Shown: piece by piece, positions 32,677 to 40,700 of the stretch
How positions within the stretch are numbered: position 1 is the stretch's first letter
Layout of the letters: the number at the start of each line of letters is the position of its first letter
The notes under the pieces: generated by a model
The model's input: only the letters and a program-made list of their open reading frames with translations
What the model was told of the DNA's origin: nothing
Databases searched by the model: none
Translations under genes and position numbers: made by a program
Source of the DNA: Ruminococcaceae bacterium UBA2857
GTDB lineage: Bacteria; Bacillota; Clostridia; Oscillospirales; Acutalibacteraceae
Assembly (NCBI GenBank): GCA_002350705.1
Contig: DEFH01000033.1
Coordinates: forward strand, 6,651 to 48,640
DNA: 41,990 nucleotides
Direction: 5' to 3'

Positions 32677-33657
32677 ATGAATAAAAAAATTGTTCAATCC
32701 GTATGTCTGCTGCTTCCTGCCGTAGTGATGGGAATCGCCTGCATACTGGGACTTAGTTTACATCCGGCAGATATCATTATTCCGGAAAATACTGCCGAGG
32801 CATCTCGGATTTCAAGTGAACTTACCGAAACAACACAGACAGATTCCTTCAGCACGGAACAAACCTCTTTGTCGGAATCTTCTGACACACCAAAAACCGA
32901 AATCAGTCAGGCTGCTTCATCAAAACCTGACCGACAACAGGAGTCCTCATCCAAAAACGAGAGCAGCCAAGTGCAGGAAAAACCGATACAGCAATCCACT
33001 CCAAAAGCCGAAATCTCACAAGAAAACAAAAGTGAGGAAACACAAATCTCGGAAATCTCGTCAGTACCAACGCAGACTTCCATGCAAGAGGAAAGCAGTC
33101 ATACTCTCGTACAGGAAACAAGTCAAGTACAACCATCAGATGTAAGCAAGACAGACACCGCTAAACCATCACAAACTCCCCCGGAACAAAGCAGCATACA
33201 GGAGGTTTCCCGTGCAGCGGAGCCGAGCCATCCGGAAAGTACACAGGCTTCTTCAAATCCTGTACAGGAAAGCAGTATACAGCCAATCATCAAATCCGAG
33301 GAAAGCGAAGAATCTTCCACCGTTTCAGAGGAACCTACAGGCAAATATACAGACGGGACATATCAATCCACTGCCGAGGTGGACGGCATGGAGGAAGAAG
33401 GCTTTTTGTATGATCTTGAGATAACAGTAACTATCAGCGGCGGAGAAATTATTTCTATCAGCGGAAAGATAAAGAATGACCGCAGCGAAGATCCGTCTTC
33501 CAATGAAGCCTATGTCAAAAGAGCTGTCAAAAAACTATCGGATTCTATCATAGCCAATCAAGAGATAAACGGTGTAGATGTGATTTCCAATGCAACTTAT
33601 TCATCCAATGCCGTATTAAAGGCGACAGCAGAAGCACTTGCTCAGGCAGAAAGGTGA
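32677..33657 (+). CDS. Membrane-anchored FMN-binding domain protein with Ser/Glu-rich stalk
   Basis: A 326-residue protein. An N-terminal hydrophobic anchor (about residues 8-30) is followed by a low-complexity Ser/Thr/Glu/Gln/Pro stalk (about 40-215). A C-terminal FMN_bind domain completes it, with YTDGTYQSTAEVDG, ITVTISGGEIISISG and INGVDVISNATYSSNAVLKAT. D301-V-I-S-N-A-T307 fits the Dxx(S/T)xAT pattern where ApbE attaches FMN to Thr. The stalk could carry the flavin through the cell wall. ApbE is not in the window. Confidence 0.82.
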   Translation: MNKKIVQSVCLLLPAVVMGIACILGLSLHPADIIIPENTAEASRISSELTETTQTDSFSTEQTSLSESSDTPKTEISQAASSKPDRQQESSSKNESSQVQEKPIQQSTPKAEISQENKSEETQISEISSVPTQTSMQEESSHTLVQETSQVQPSDVSKTDTAKPSQTPPEQSSIQEVSRAAEPSHPESTQASSNPVQESSIQPIIKSEESEESSTVSEEPTGKYTDGTYQSTAEVDGMEEEGFLYDLEITVTISGGEIISISGKIKNDRSEDPSSNEAYVKRAVKKLSDSIIANQEINGVDVISNATYSSNAVLKATAEALAQAER

Positions 33658-33661
33658 TGTT

Positions 33662-34096
33662 ATGAAAAATACAGGAATGGTGATAAAGTTTATTTCGCTG
33701 CTGCTGATTCTGGGTTCGCTTGGCGTGTATCAGACAATCGCTGCGGCAAGAGCAGAACAACGGGCTGCAACCGCAGCACAAATCAAAGTGACGGAAAACC
33801 GGCCGGAAAAGCCTGCTGATGCCAAATATCTTGACGGAGTCTATGAAGGCGAGGGATTCGGCTTCGGCGGTGATATCAGAGTGAACGTGACTATCAAGGA
33901 CGGAAATATCCATGCCATAGATGTTTTGGAACATTCGGGCGAGGATGACGAGTATTTCAGGCTTGCCGTCGGAATGATAGATAAAATCATAGAATCCAAT
34001 CATCCTGATGTGGATACCGTGACAGGTTCTACTTTTAGTTCGCAAGGGCTTCTGGAAGCGATCCGTTCGGCACTGGAAAAGGCGGTGAAATCATGA
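33662..34096 (+). CDS. Small membrane-anchored FMN-binding protein
   Basis: A 144-residue protein. One N-terminal membrane anchor (about residues 8-28), an Ala/Arg-rich helix, then a compact FMN_bind domain: YLDGVYEGEGFGFGGDIRVNVTIKDGNIHAIDVLEHSGEDDEYF, then D118-T-V-T-G-S-T124-F-S-S, a flavinylation-type DxxTGST motif with T124 the candidate FMN site. It starts 4 bp after the preceding FMN-binding gene and overlaps the 4Fe-4S gene by 4 bases, so the three are coupled. It probably passes electrons between the membrane 4Fe-4S protein and the longer flavoprotein. Confidence 0.88.
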   Translation: MKNTGMVIKFISLLLILGSLGVYQTIAAARAEQRAATAAQIKVTENRPEKPADAKYLDGVYEGEGFGFGGDIRVNVTIKDGNIHAIDVLEHSGEDDEYFRLAVGMIDKIIESNHPDVDTVTGSTFSSQGLLEAIRSALEKAVKS

Positions 34097-34950
34097 ACAA
34101 CAAGAAAAATTCGATGATAAAAGACTGGACAGAAATCATTATAAGACTATTGTTTTTCATCACGATGCCTGCTGCATTTTCATCAGGCTTTTTGGCTGTC
34201 AAGCTGATGTTTACTGCTATTGGTTCCGCTGAACCGATCAACCTGGATTCTATGTGGGTATTGATTTTTCTCGTGGGATTCACCATTCTGTTCGGCAGAT
34301 TTTTCTGCGGTTTCATTTGTGCTTTCGGCACACTGGGGGATGCTGTTTATGCCGCATCGGGTTTTGTTCAGAGGAAACTATTGAAACGCAAAAAACAATT
34401 ATCTATTCCCGAAAAGCCCGCTATGATTCTGCAAAAGCTGAAATATATCATTCTGTTTCTGATTGTTGTATTATGTGCACTGGGGGTTTACAGCAATTTC
34501 AGCGGCTGGAGTCCTTGGGATGTCTTTTCGAGACTGATGATTTTTCGTCTGCCCGGTGAAGGTTATCTTGCAGGTTGTGTTCTGCTGATACTTATTTTGA
34601 TAGGAATGGCTTTTCAAAAGCGTTTTTTTTGTCAGTTTCTTTGTCCGATGGGAGCAGTATTTTCCTTGCTGCCGATTCTCCCCTTTTCCCGGATACACAG
34701 AAACCAAGACAGTTGTATCAAGGGCTGTAATGCCTGCAAAAAGAATTGCCCTGTTCATATCAAGCTCGGGGAAAATATGCTTCATGACGGAGAATGTATT
34801 TCCTGCGAAAAATGCAGAATGATCTGCCCGAAGAAAAATCTCATAAAACCTGAAAGCAAACTGTTCAGAAATGACACTCTTTGTCTTTTGATAAAAGCAG
34901 CACTATTTTTTGTTTTTGGAACACTGACGGGATTATGCAGATTCGGATAA
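34093..34950 (+). CDS. NapH/NosR-like polytopic 4Fe-4S membrane protein
   Basis: A 285-residue protein with about five transmembrane helices and two C-x3-C pairs at the membrane face: GRFFCGFICAFG (C72, C76) and KRFFCQFLCPMG (C180, C184). A soluble two-cluster ferredoxin follows (C208, C212, C215, C219; C235, C238, C241, C245, each ending C-P). Such proteins move electrons from cytoplasmic donors through the membrane to extracytosolic flavins. The start codon overlaps the previous stop. A long terminator follows. It is the membrane entry point of the locus. Confidence 0.9.
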   Translation: MNNKKNSMIKDWTEIIIRLLFFITMPAAFSSGFLAVKLMFTAIGSAEPINLDSMWVLIFLVGFTILFGRFFCGFICAFGTLGDAVYAASGFVQRKLLKRKKQLSIPEKPAMILQKLKYIILFLIVVLCALGVYSNFSGWSPWDVFSRLMIFRLPGEGYLAGCVLLILILIGMAFQKRFFCQFLCPMGAVFSLLPILPFSRIHRNQDSCIKGCNACKKNCPVHIKLGENMLHDGECISCEKCRMICPKKNLIKPESKLFRNDTLCLLIKAALFFVFGTLTGLCRFG

Positions 34951-34969
34951 AAGGTTTTGCTATACAATC

Positions 34970-35009
34970 AAAAGGATTGGTTTTCTTTTTACAGAAAACC
35001 AATCCTTTT
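34970..35009 (+). terminator. Terminator of the Tp47/FMN/4Fe-4S operon
   Basis: A perfect 16-bp stem (AAAAGGATTGGTTTTC and its complement) with an 8-base loop. The right arm itself ends in TTTT. Confidence 0.85.
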
Positions 35010-35105
35010 ATCCATTTTCAAGTGGGATTTCGATAATATCACCCAATTTTTCTTTTAGATATGTGAAACACCTCTAAATTCTCATTTAGAACTACTATAA
35101 TAAGC

Positions 35106-35303
35106 TTATCTTTTGACAGACTGTTCTGAATTTTCCTGTTTTTGTTTGCAGTAACAGGCGGCGGTATTGGTATTGGTGGTATCGGGTTCGGATTCGTTGA
35201 GAATAAACATATCTTTGTAGCCCTTGCCCATTCTGATGCACTGCATACAGTAAACGGCTCTGCCCAAGTGAAAACAGTCTGCACATGTAATTTGTTTTTC
35301 CAT
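35106..35303 (-). CDS. 65-residue Cys-rich zinc-ribbon-like protein
   Basis: The ATG at 35303 follows AAAGGAG. The protein has two CxxC pairs, ITCADCF (C7, C10) and VYCMQC (C18, C21), and a later CYC, separated by a polar Glu/Asn/Thr-rich segment. This spacing suggests metal binding, perhaps a small zinc ribbon. It has no partner gene and lies between the 4Fe-4S operon terminator and the tRNA pair. Function unknown. Confidence 0.55.
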   Translation of the reverse strand: MEKQITCADCFHLGRAVYCMQCIRMGKGYKDMFILNESEPDTTNTNTAACYCKQKQENSEQSVKR

Positions 35304-35414
35304 GATTTTTTTACTCCTTTGTTTTTTCAATAAAAAAGACCATTTTCTTTGATGAAAACAGTCTGACAACAAAAATATTTTTCTGATTTGTCATTATTTC
35401 CGTCATAATTATCG

Positions 35415-35445
35415 AAAGGCAAAAAGCCATCCGCTTTTTGCCTTT
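35415..35445 (-). terminator. Terminator of the tRNA-Leu/tRNA-Pro unit
   Basis: A perfect 13-bp stem (AAAGGCAAAAAGC/GCTTTTTGCCTTT) with a 5-base loop, downstream of tRNA-Pro. The right arm on either strand ends in a T-rich tract. Confidence 0.75.
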
Positions 35446-35454
35446 CATTGTGAA

Positions 35455-35528
35455 TCGAGGTGACAGGACTTGAACCTGCGGCATCTTGGTCCCAAACCAA
35501 GCACTCTACCAAACTGAGTTACACCTCG
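35455..35528 (-). tRNA. tRNA-Pro (TGG)
   Basis: The minus strand folds as a complete cloverleaf: acceptor CGAGGTG/CACCTCG, anticodon stem CTTGG/CCAAG with loop TTTGGGA (anticodon TGG), and T-loop TTCAAGT. CCA is not encoded. Confidence 0.95.
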
Positions 35529-35546
35529 AAACAAATATCAAAAAAA

Positions 35547-35631
35547 TGGTGCGAGTGACGGGACTTGAACCCGTACGTCATGCAACACACGCCCCTCAAA
35601 CGTGCCTGTCTGCCAATTCCAGCACACTCGC
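35547..35631 (-). tRNA. tRNA-Leu (GAG)
   Basis: An 85-nt type II tRNA: acceptor GCGAGTG/CACTCGC, anticodon stem CACGT/GCGTG with loop TTGAGGG (anticodon GAG), a long variable arm, and encoded CCA. It is transcribed just before tRNA-Pro. Confidence 0.95.
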
Positions 35632-35656
35632 ATAGATAACCTGAGCAACGATAGTA

Positions 35657-35685
35657 ATTATATAATATTTCTTGGATTTTGTCAA
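35657..35685 (-). promoter_or_regulatory. Promoter of the tRNA-Leu/tRNA-Pro unit
   Basis: On the minus strand a fully consensus TTGACA (35680-35685) and TATAAT (35657-35662) with 17-bp spacer. Confidence 0.85.
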
Positions 35686-35722
35686 GTGGTTTTGGGATTT
35701 TTTATTTTTTTGCATATTTGGG

Positions 35723-35751
35723 TTTAAAAACAATGACGGTTATGCTATAAT
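35723..35751 (+). promoter_or_regulatory. Putative promoter of putP
   Basis: TATAAT (35746-35751) with TTTAAA (35723-35728) 17 bp upstream, a weak -35. It points away from the tRNA promoter. Confidence 0.5.
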
Positions 35752-35804
35752 AAAAAATGCACCTATTATATTCAGAAAATTTCATACGACAGGAGGTCAA
35801 AATT

Positions 35805-37283
35805 TTGAATTTAAACTGGTCAGAAATTATTGTTTTTATTGTGTACTTACTCTTTATGCTGGGAATAGGCGTATTCTTCTTCATCCGAAACAAAGATGGC
35901 GGTGACAAGTCCTATTTTCTTGGAGGAAGACAAATGGGACCTTGGGTAACGGCACTGTCAGCAGGTGCATCTGACATGAGTGCATGGGTACTGATGGGAC
36001 TTCCCACCTCTATTTATGCGTTTGGTCTGGGACAAATCTGGATTCCGATCGGTCTGGCAATAGGCTATACTATCAGCTGGCTGATTGAAGCTCCAAGACT
36101 GCGTAAATTCTCCATTGCAGCCAATGATTCCATTACCATTCCCCAGTATCTCACCAACCGTTTTCTGTCAAAATCAAAGATTTTGCAGATTCTTTGTGCG
36201 GTAGTCTTTCTGATAGCATACACGGTATATTCCGCTTCCAGCCTGAAAGCCTGTGGCACACTGTTCAACACGGTCATCGGCATTGATGCCAATGTTGCCA
36301 TGTATGCCGCAGCCATTATTATTGTCGGCTATACATTTTTAGGCGGCTTCTCGGCAGTATGCTGGACAGACTTTTTTCAGGGTATGCTGATTTTTGCGGG
36401 TATGCTGATTGCTCCGGTATTTGCCATGTTCATGCTGGATATGTCCTCCGCCGAGGCAATCGCCGAAAATATGACTGCCACACACCCTGACTTCTGGAAT
36501 CCCTTTGTCAACTGGAAAGATATTGTATCAGGTCTGGCATGGGGACTGGGATATTTTGGTATGCCTCATATCATTATCCGCTATATGTGCATCCGCTCAC
36601 AGAAAGACATGAAAAAATCTGCTGCTATCGGTATCACATGGACAGCATTCATTGTTCTTTTTGCCGCTGCTATCGGTATTGTAGGACTGATGTTCCTCGG
36701 CTACGATCAGGAAACTGCGGATAATTCTCTTGTATTCATCACCATGGTAAGAAAGATTTTCCCGGGTGTGATGTCAGGTATCCTGCTGTCAGCCGTTCTG
36801 GCAGCTTCCATGAGTACAGCTGACAGTCAGCTTTTGTCGGCATCCTCTTCCTTTGCCAGTGACGTTTACAAACCCATCTTCCGCAAAGACAAGGCAAGCG
36901 ACAAGGAAATGCAATGGGCAGGAAGAATCGTTGTGCTTGCTGTTGCCGGAATCGCTTTGCTGATTGCATCCAATCCCGATTCAGGCTCTATCATGAGCCT
37001 TGTTACCAACGCATGGGGCATTTTCGGTGCGGCAATCGGACCGTCTATTATATTGAGCCTGTTCTGGAAACGCTTCAATATACAGGGAGCTGTTGCCGGA
37101 ATCATTGCCGGTACGGCAGTAGACATCTGCTGGATGCAGTTCCTCTCAGGAACAGGCATTTATGAACTTGCACCGGGCTTTGCGGCAGGTATGCTTGCAG
37201 CTGTCATCGTCACATTGGCAACAAAGAAGCCAAGCGAAGATGTTGAAAAACTCTTTGACAAAGCCGTTGCTTATGAAGACTAA
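35805..37283 (+). CDS. putP: Sodium/proline symporter PutP
   Basis: A 492-residue sodium:solute symporter (SSS family) with about 13 transmembrane helices. Family landmarks: YFLGGRQMGPWVTALSAGASDMSAWVLMGLP (residues about 43-73), GFSAVCWTDFFQGMLIF, and SGILLSAVLAASMSTADSQLL, which holds sodium-site Ser residues. This combination is typical of PutP. TTG at 35805 is chosen because CAGGAGG lies 8 bases upstream; a longer in-frame ATG at 35757 has none. It imports proline with sodium for nutrition or osmoprotection. No proline catabolism genes are nearby. Confidence 0.92.
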   Translation: MNLNWSEIIVFIVYLLFMLGIGVFFFIRNKDGGDKSYFLGGRQMGPWVTALSAGASDMSAWVLMGLPTSIYAFGLGQIWIPIGLAIGYTISWLIEAPRLRKFSIAANDSITIPQYLTNRFLSKSKILQILCAVVFLIAYTVYSASSLKACGTLFNTVIGIDANVAMYAAAIIIVGYTFLGGFSAVCWTDFFQGMLIFAGMLIAPVFAMFMLDMSSAEAIAENMTATHPDFWNPFVNWKDIVSGLAWGLGYFGMPHIIIRYMCIRSQKDMKKSAAIGITWTAFIVLFAAAIGIVGLMFLGYDQETADNSLVFITMVRKIFPGVMSGILLSAVLAASMSTADSQLLSASSSFASDVYKPIFRKDKASDKEMQWAGRIVVLAVAGIALLIASNPDSGSIMSLVTNAWGIFGAAIGPSIILSLFWKRFNIQGAVAGIIAGTAVDICWMQFLSGTGIYELAPGFAAGMLAAVIVTLATKKPSEDVEKLFDKAVAYED

Positions 37284-37299
37284 TACATAAAAACAACAG

Positions 37300-37338
37300 C
37301 CGCCTGCAAAGAATTCAAAATTTCTTGCAGGCGGTTTA
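37300..37338 (+). terminator. Terminator of putP
   Basis: CCGCCTGCAA pairs with TTGCAGGCGG (10 bp, extended by GAA/TTC) followed by TTTATT. Confidence 0.8.
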
Positions 37339-37378
37339 TTGATTTGTACCTTGTGTGTATTTTAGCAAGGCAAAAAAC

Positions 37379-37415
37379 AAACCGCTTCTAAAATTGGCTT
37401 CAGAAGCGGTTTTTT
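37379..37415 (-). terminator. Terminator of tRNA-Ala
   Basis: AAACCGCTTCT/AGAAGCGGTTT stem (11 bp). On the minus strand it is followed by GTTTTTTG, and it sits right after the tRNA 3' end. Confidence 0.75.
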
Positions 37416-37417
37416 GA

Positions 37418-37493
37418 TGGTGGAGATAACGGGGCTCGAACCCGTGACCTCTTGACTGCCAGTCAAGCACTCTCCCAGCTGAGCTATACCCCC
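37418..37493 (-). tRNA. tRNA-Ala (GGC)
   Basis: A 76-nt cloverleaf on the minus strand: acceptor GGGGGTA with TATCTCC giving the G3-U70 alanine identity pair, anticodon stem CTTGA/TCAAG with loop CTGGCAG (anticodon GGC), T-loop TTCGAGC, and encoded CCA. Confidence 0.96.
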
Positions 37494-37590
37494 ATTCAAT
37501 ATTATACAGACAACCTGTTTTTATATTCGGACGGTACCCATTTGTAAAATGAATCCAAAAAATTTCCGGATTTCCCGAACTCTTACAGAT

Positions 37591-37619
37591 ATTGTAACAT
37601 TTTATGCTGTATTTGTCAA
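37591..37619 (-). promoter_or_regulatory. Promoter of tRNA-Ala
   Basis: On the minus strand TTGACA (37614-37619), 17-bp spacer, TACAAT (37591-37596). Confidence 0.8.
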
Positions 37620-37636
37620 TAGCAATTTTTAAAAGG

Positions 37637-37682
37637 AAAAACAGCATTGGAACTCCGTTCATAAAGTTCCGATGCTGTTTTT
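37637..37682 (-). terminator. Terminator of the secreted protease gene
   Basis: An 18-bp stem with one mismatch (37637-37654 with 37665-37682), ending in TTTTT on the minus strand. Confidence 0.85.
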
Positions 37683-37714
37683 GTCAAGTCTGTGATTTTA
37701 TCGTTGTAAAACGC

Positions 37715-40700
37715 TCATTTAACAGTGACAGAGAAATATTTTTTGGCAACTGTGCCTGTTTCATCGCAGACTTTAATGCAGACATCATAGTCCGTGTTCG
37801 TATAAGGTCTGACAAGAATTTCATCATTTGCTTTGTAACCCTGTCTTGTTGTCCATTTGCTTTCGGACTTTTTCTTGTAGAATACGGCATAGGTATAGTT
37901 TCCCATACCGCCTGTGGCAGAGCCTTTCAGAGTAACAGTTTCACCCTTTTTAATGGCTGTTGCGGAAATGATGGAAGTATTGGCAAGTTTCGGATTGACT
38001 TGCATGGTAAAGAACTTCTTTACGATAGTACCGTTGCTGTCCTTGACTTTCACACAAACATCATAAGAAGTTGCTTTGGCAGGTTTGACAGTTATTGTAC
38101 TATTGGCACTGTAATCTTGCTTAACGGTCCATTTCTTCTCGTAGTTTTTCTTATACAGTACAGCATATGTATAAGAACCTGTACCTCCTGCCGCAGCAGC
38201 GTTGACATTGAATGTACCGCCCAGAACAATGGTTCCGGCACTGATTTCGGAAAGGTTATTCAATGCGGAATAAGATGTTCCCTGACTGCCGCCTGTACCA
38301 TCACTGATTTTGTTCATTGTTCCGTTTTGATAAGTGTATGTACCCTTTTCAAAACGGTAATTGGCACCGTTACGGCTGTCCCAACTGTTTCCGCCATCAT
38401 TGAAGCACACATTGGCATAGCCTGCCGTGCCTAAATCAATCGTATACTTATGGGTATAGCCGTTCATTTCACTTGTTTTCGTCATTGCCTTACCGGGAAC
38501 GGCTGTCCAGGCACCTGTACCGACCTGATAGTGAATATACGGTGCGGAATAGCCCTTGTAATAAATGGTTGTCTGATTGACAGTAACCTCTGATACAGTG
38601 AGATTGACTGTTTTCTGAACGGTTGCACCGGCAGCGTCTTTGACGACAACTTTGACAGAGTAAGTGCCGACAGTATCAGGCTTGAATGACGCTGAAACAC
38701 TTGTCGAATCATCTTTTATCAGTTTTTCTGTTCCGCTTTTTGTATAGGAATACTTGTACTGATACGGAGCTGTACCGCCTGCGGCAGAAGCATTCACTGT
38801 AACAGACTGACCGACAGTAATATTTTTGGCGGAAAGGCTGATATTAGCGGAAAGTTCTTTCGGCTGTGAGGATTCATATACAGTAATCGTACCGTCGGAG
38901 TATGTATATGTACCCTTTTCAAAGTAATAGTTGGCACCGTTGCGACTGTCCCAATGATTATTGCCGTCGTTGAAGCATACATTGGCATAAGTTGCATTAC
39001 CCAAATCAATCGTATACTTATGGGTATAACCGGTAACTTCACTTGTTTTGGTCATAGCCTTTCCGGGAGCGGTTGTCCATGTACCCGAACCTGTCTGATA
39101 GTGAATATATGGTGTGGAATAACCCTTGTAATAAATGGTAATCTGATTAAGGACAACATCCGCACCCTTTTCTACTGTATAGGTCATAGACTTGGAAGCG
39201 ACAGATACACCGTTGTAAAGAGCATTTACAGTTATGGTATAAGTACCTTCTTTTTCAGGTTTCCATGTTGCGGAATGGTCGGACTCTGCCGCAAGCGTCT
39301 GAGAAGTGCCGCTGCCTGTGATGGTATAGCTGCATGAAACAGGAACATTCCCGTCATTGACGGAAGTTTTGAAAGTAACACTTTCGCCTGTTTTGGCTGA
39401 GGCCTTATTTGTTGACAGGCTGCCGATGGCAACGGTTGCCACTGTCAGATCAGCCGTTTTCTGAATGGTTTTTCCTGCGGCATCTTTGACGCTCACTTTG
39501 ACAGTATAAAGACCTGCTGAAGGAATACTGATATTTGCCGAGCTGTCAGAGGAATAATTTTTAACAACGGTCTCGCTGCCGTTTCTTTCATAAGAATACT
39601 GATACTGATAGGGAGCTGTACCGCCGTCTGCGGAAACAGACACTGTTACAGACTGTTTTGTCGGAATCGTTTTAGCCGACAAGGTAATGTCTGCATAAAG
39701 TTCTTTGGGCTTGGGCGGTTCATAGGTTTTGATGGTACCGTTGGAATAAGTATAAGTACCTTTCTCAAAGCGATAATTGGCACCGTTGCGGCTGTCCCAG
39801 CTATTTCCGCCATTGTTGAAACAAGCATTGATATACTCTTTTGTACCGAGGTCAATCGTATATTTATGGGTATAACCGCTGACTTCATTGGTTTTTGTCA
39901 TGGCTTTGCCCGGAACATCTGTCCATGTACCTGTTTCAATCTGATAGTGAATATACGGAGTGGAATAGCCTTTATAATAAATGGTAATCTGATTTTGCGG
40001 AGCAGGCTCGTCTGAAATCGGAATATTCACGGTTTTTGTCTGTTCGGTAAAAGCAAAGCCGGCAACGGCGTTCATGGGATATTCTTTTTTAGCTTTCTTG
40101 TCAATGATTCTGATGTCTTTGACAGTAACGGTATTACCATAAACATTATTATAGTTGCCGACGGTGACAGACCAGTCATAACTTTCAAGTCCCTTTTCGG
40201 CAAGTTCGGGGACAATCGTTTCAAGGTCAATCGTCATAATACCGTCAGAGGCATCTGCATAATATTCTCCTGTATATGTACAATTGCGGGAAACAGAGGG
40301 CCTGTAAAACTTGTAATCAAACGGTACGGCATTACCGCTGATAACTTCGCCTGTCACTTTATCGACAGCCGTAACGGTTACGGGACTGGAATCTCTTGCG
40401 GAAGTGTTCAGACAATAACGGAGGTTATATCCTGCATCATTATTCTGCTGAGGATTGACTTCCATAGAGCTGACAGCGTGCAAAATACTTTCCTGTATAT
40501 CATCAGAAACACCGCTGACGGAAGAATGCCAGTTCAGTGCATCATAGGCTATCCATAAAAATCCGTCATTATTCAGCATTTTATTGCCTTCGGACATATA
40601 CCAATCTCCCGTGCCAAAGGAGTTGATCATTTTGAAAGCACCCATTTCGCCTTCATCAACAATATTGTTGTTATTAATATCTGTCCAGATTTCGTCATTG

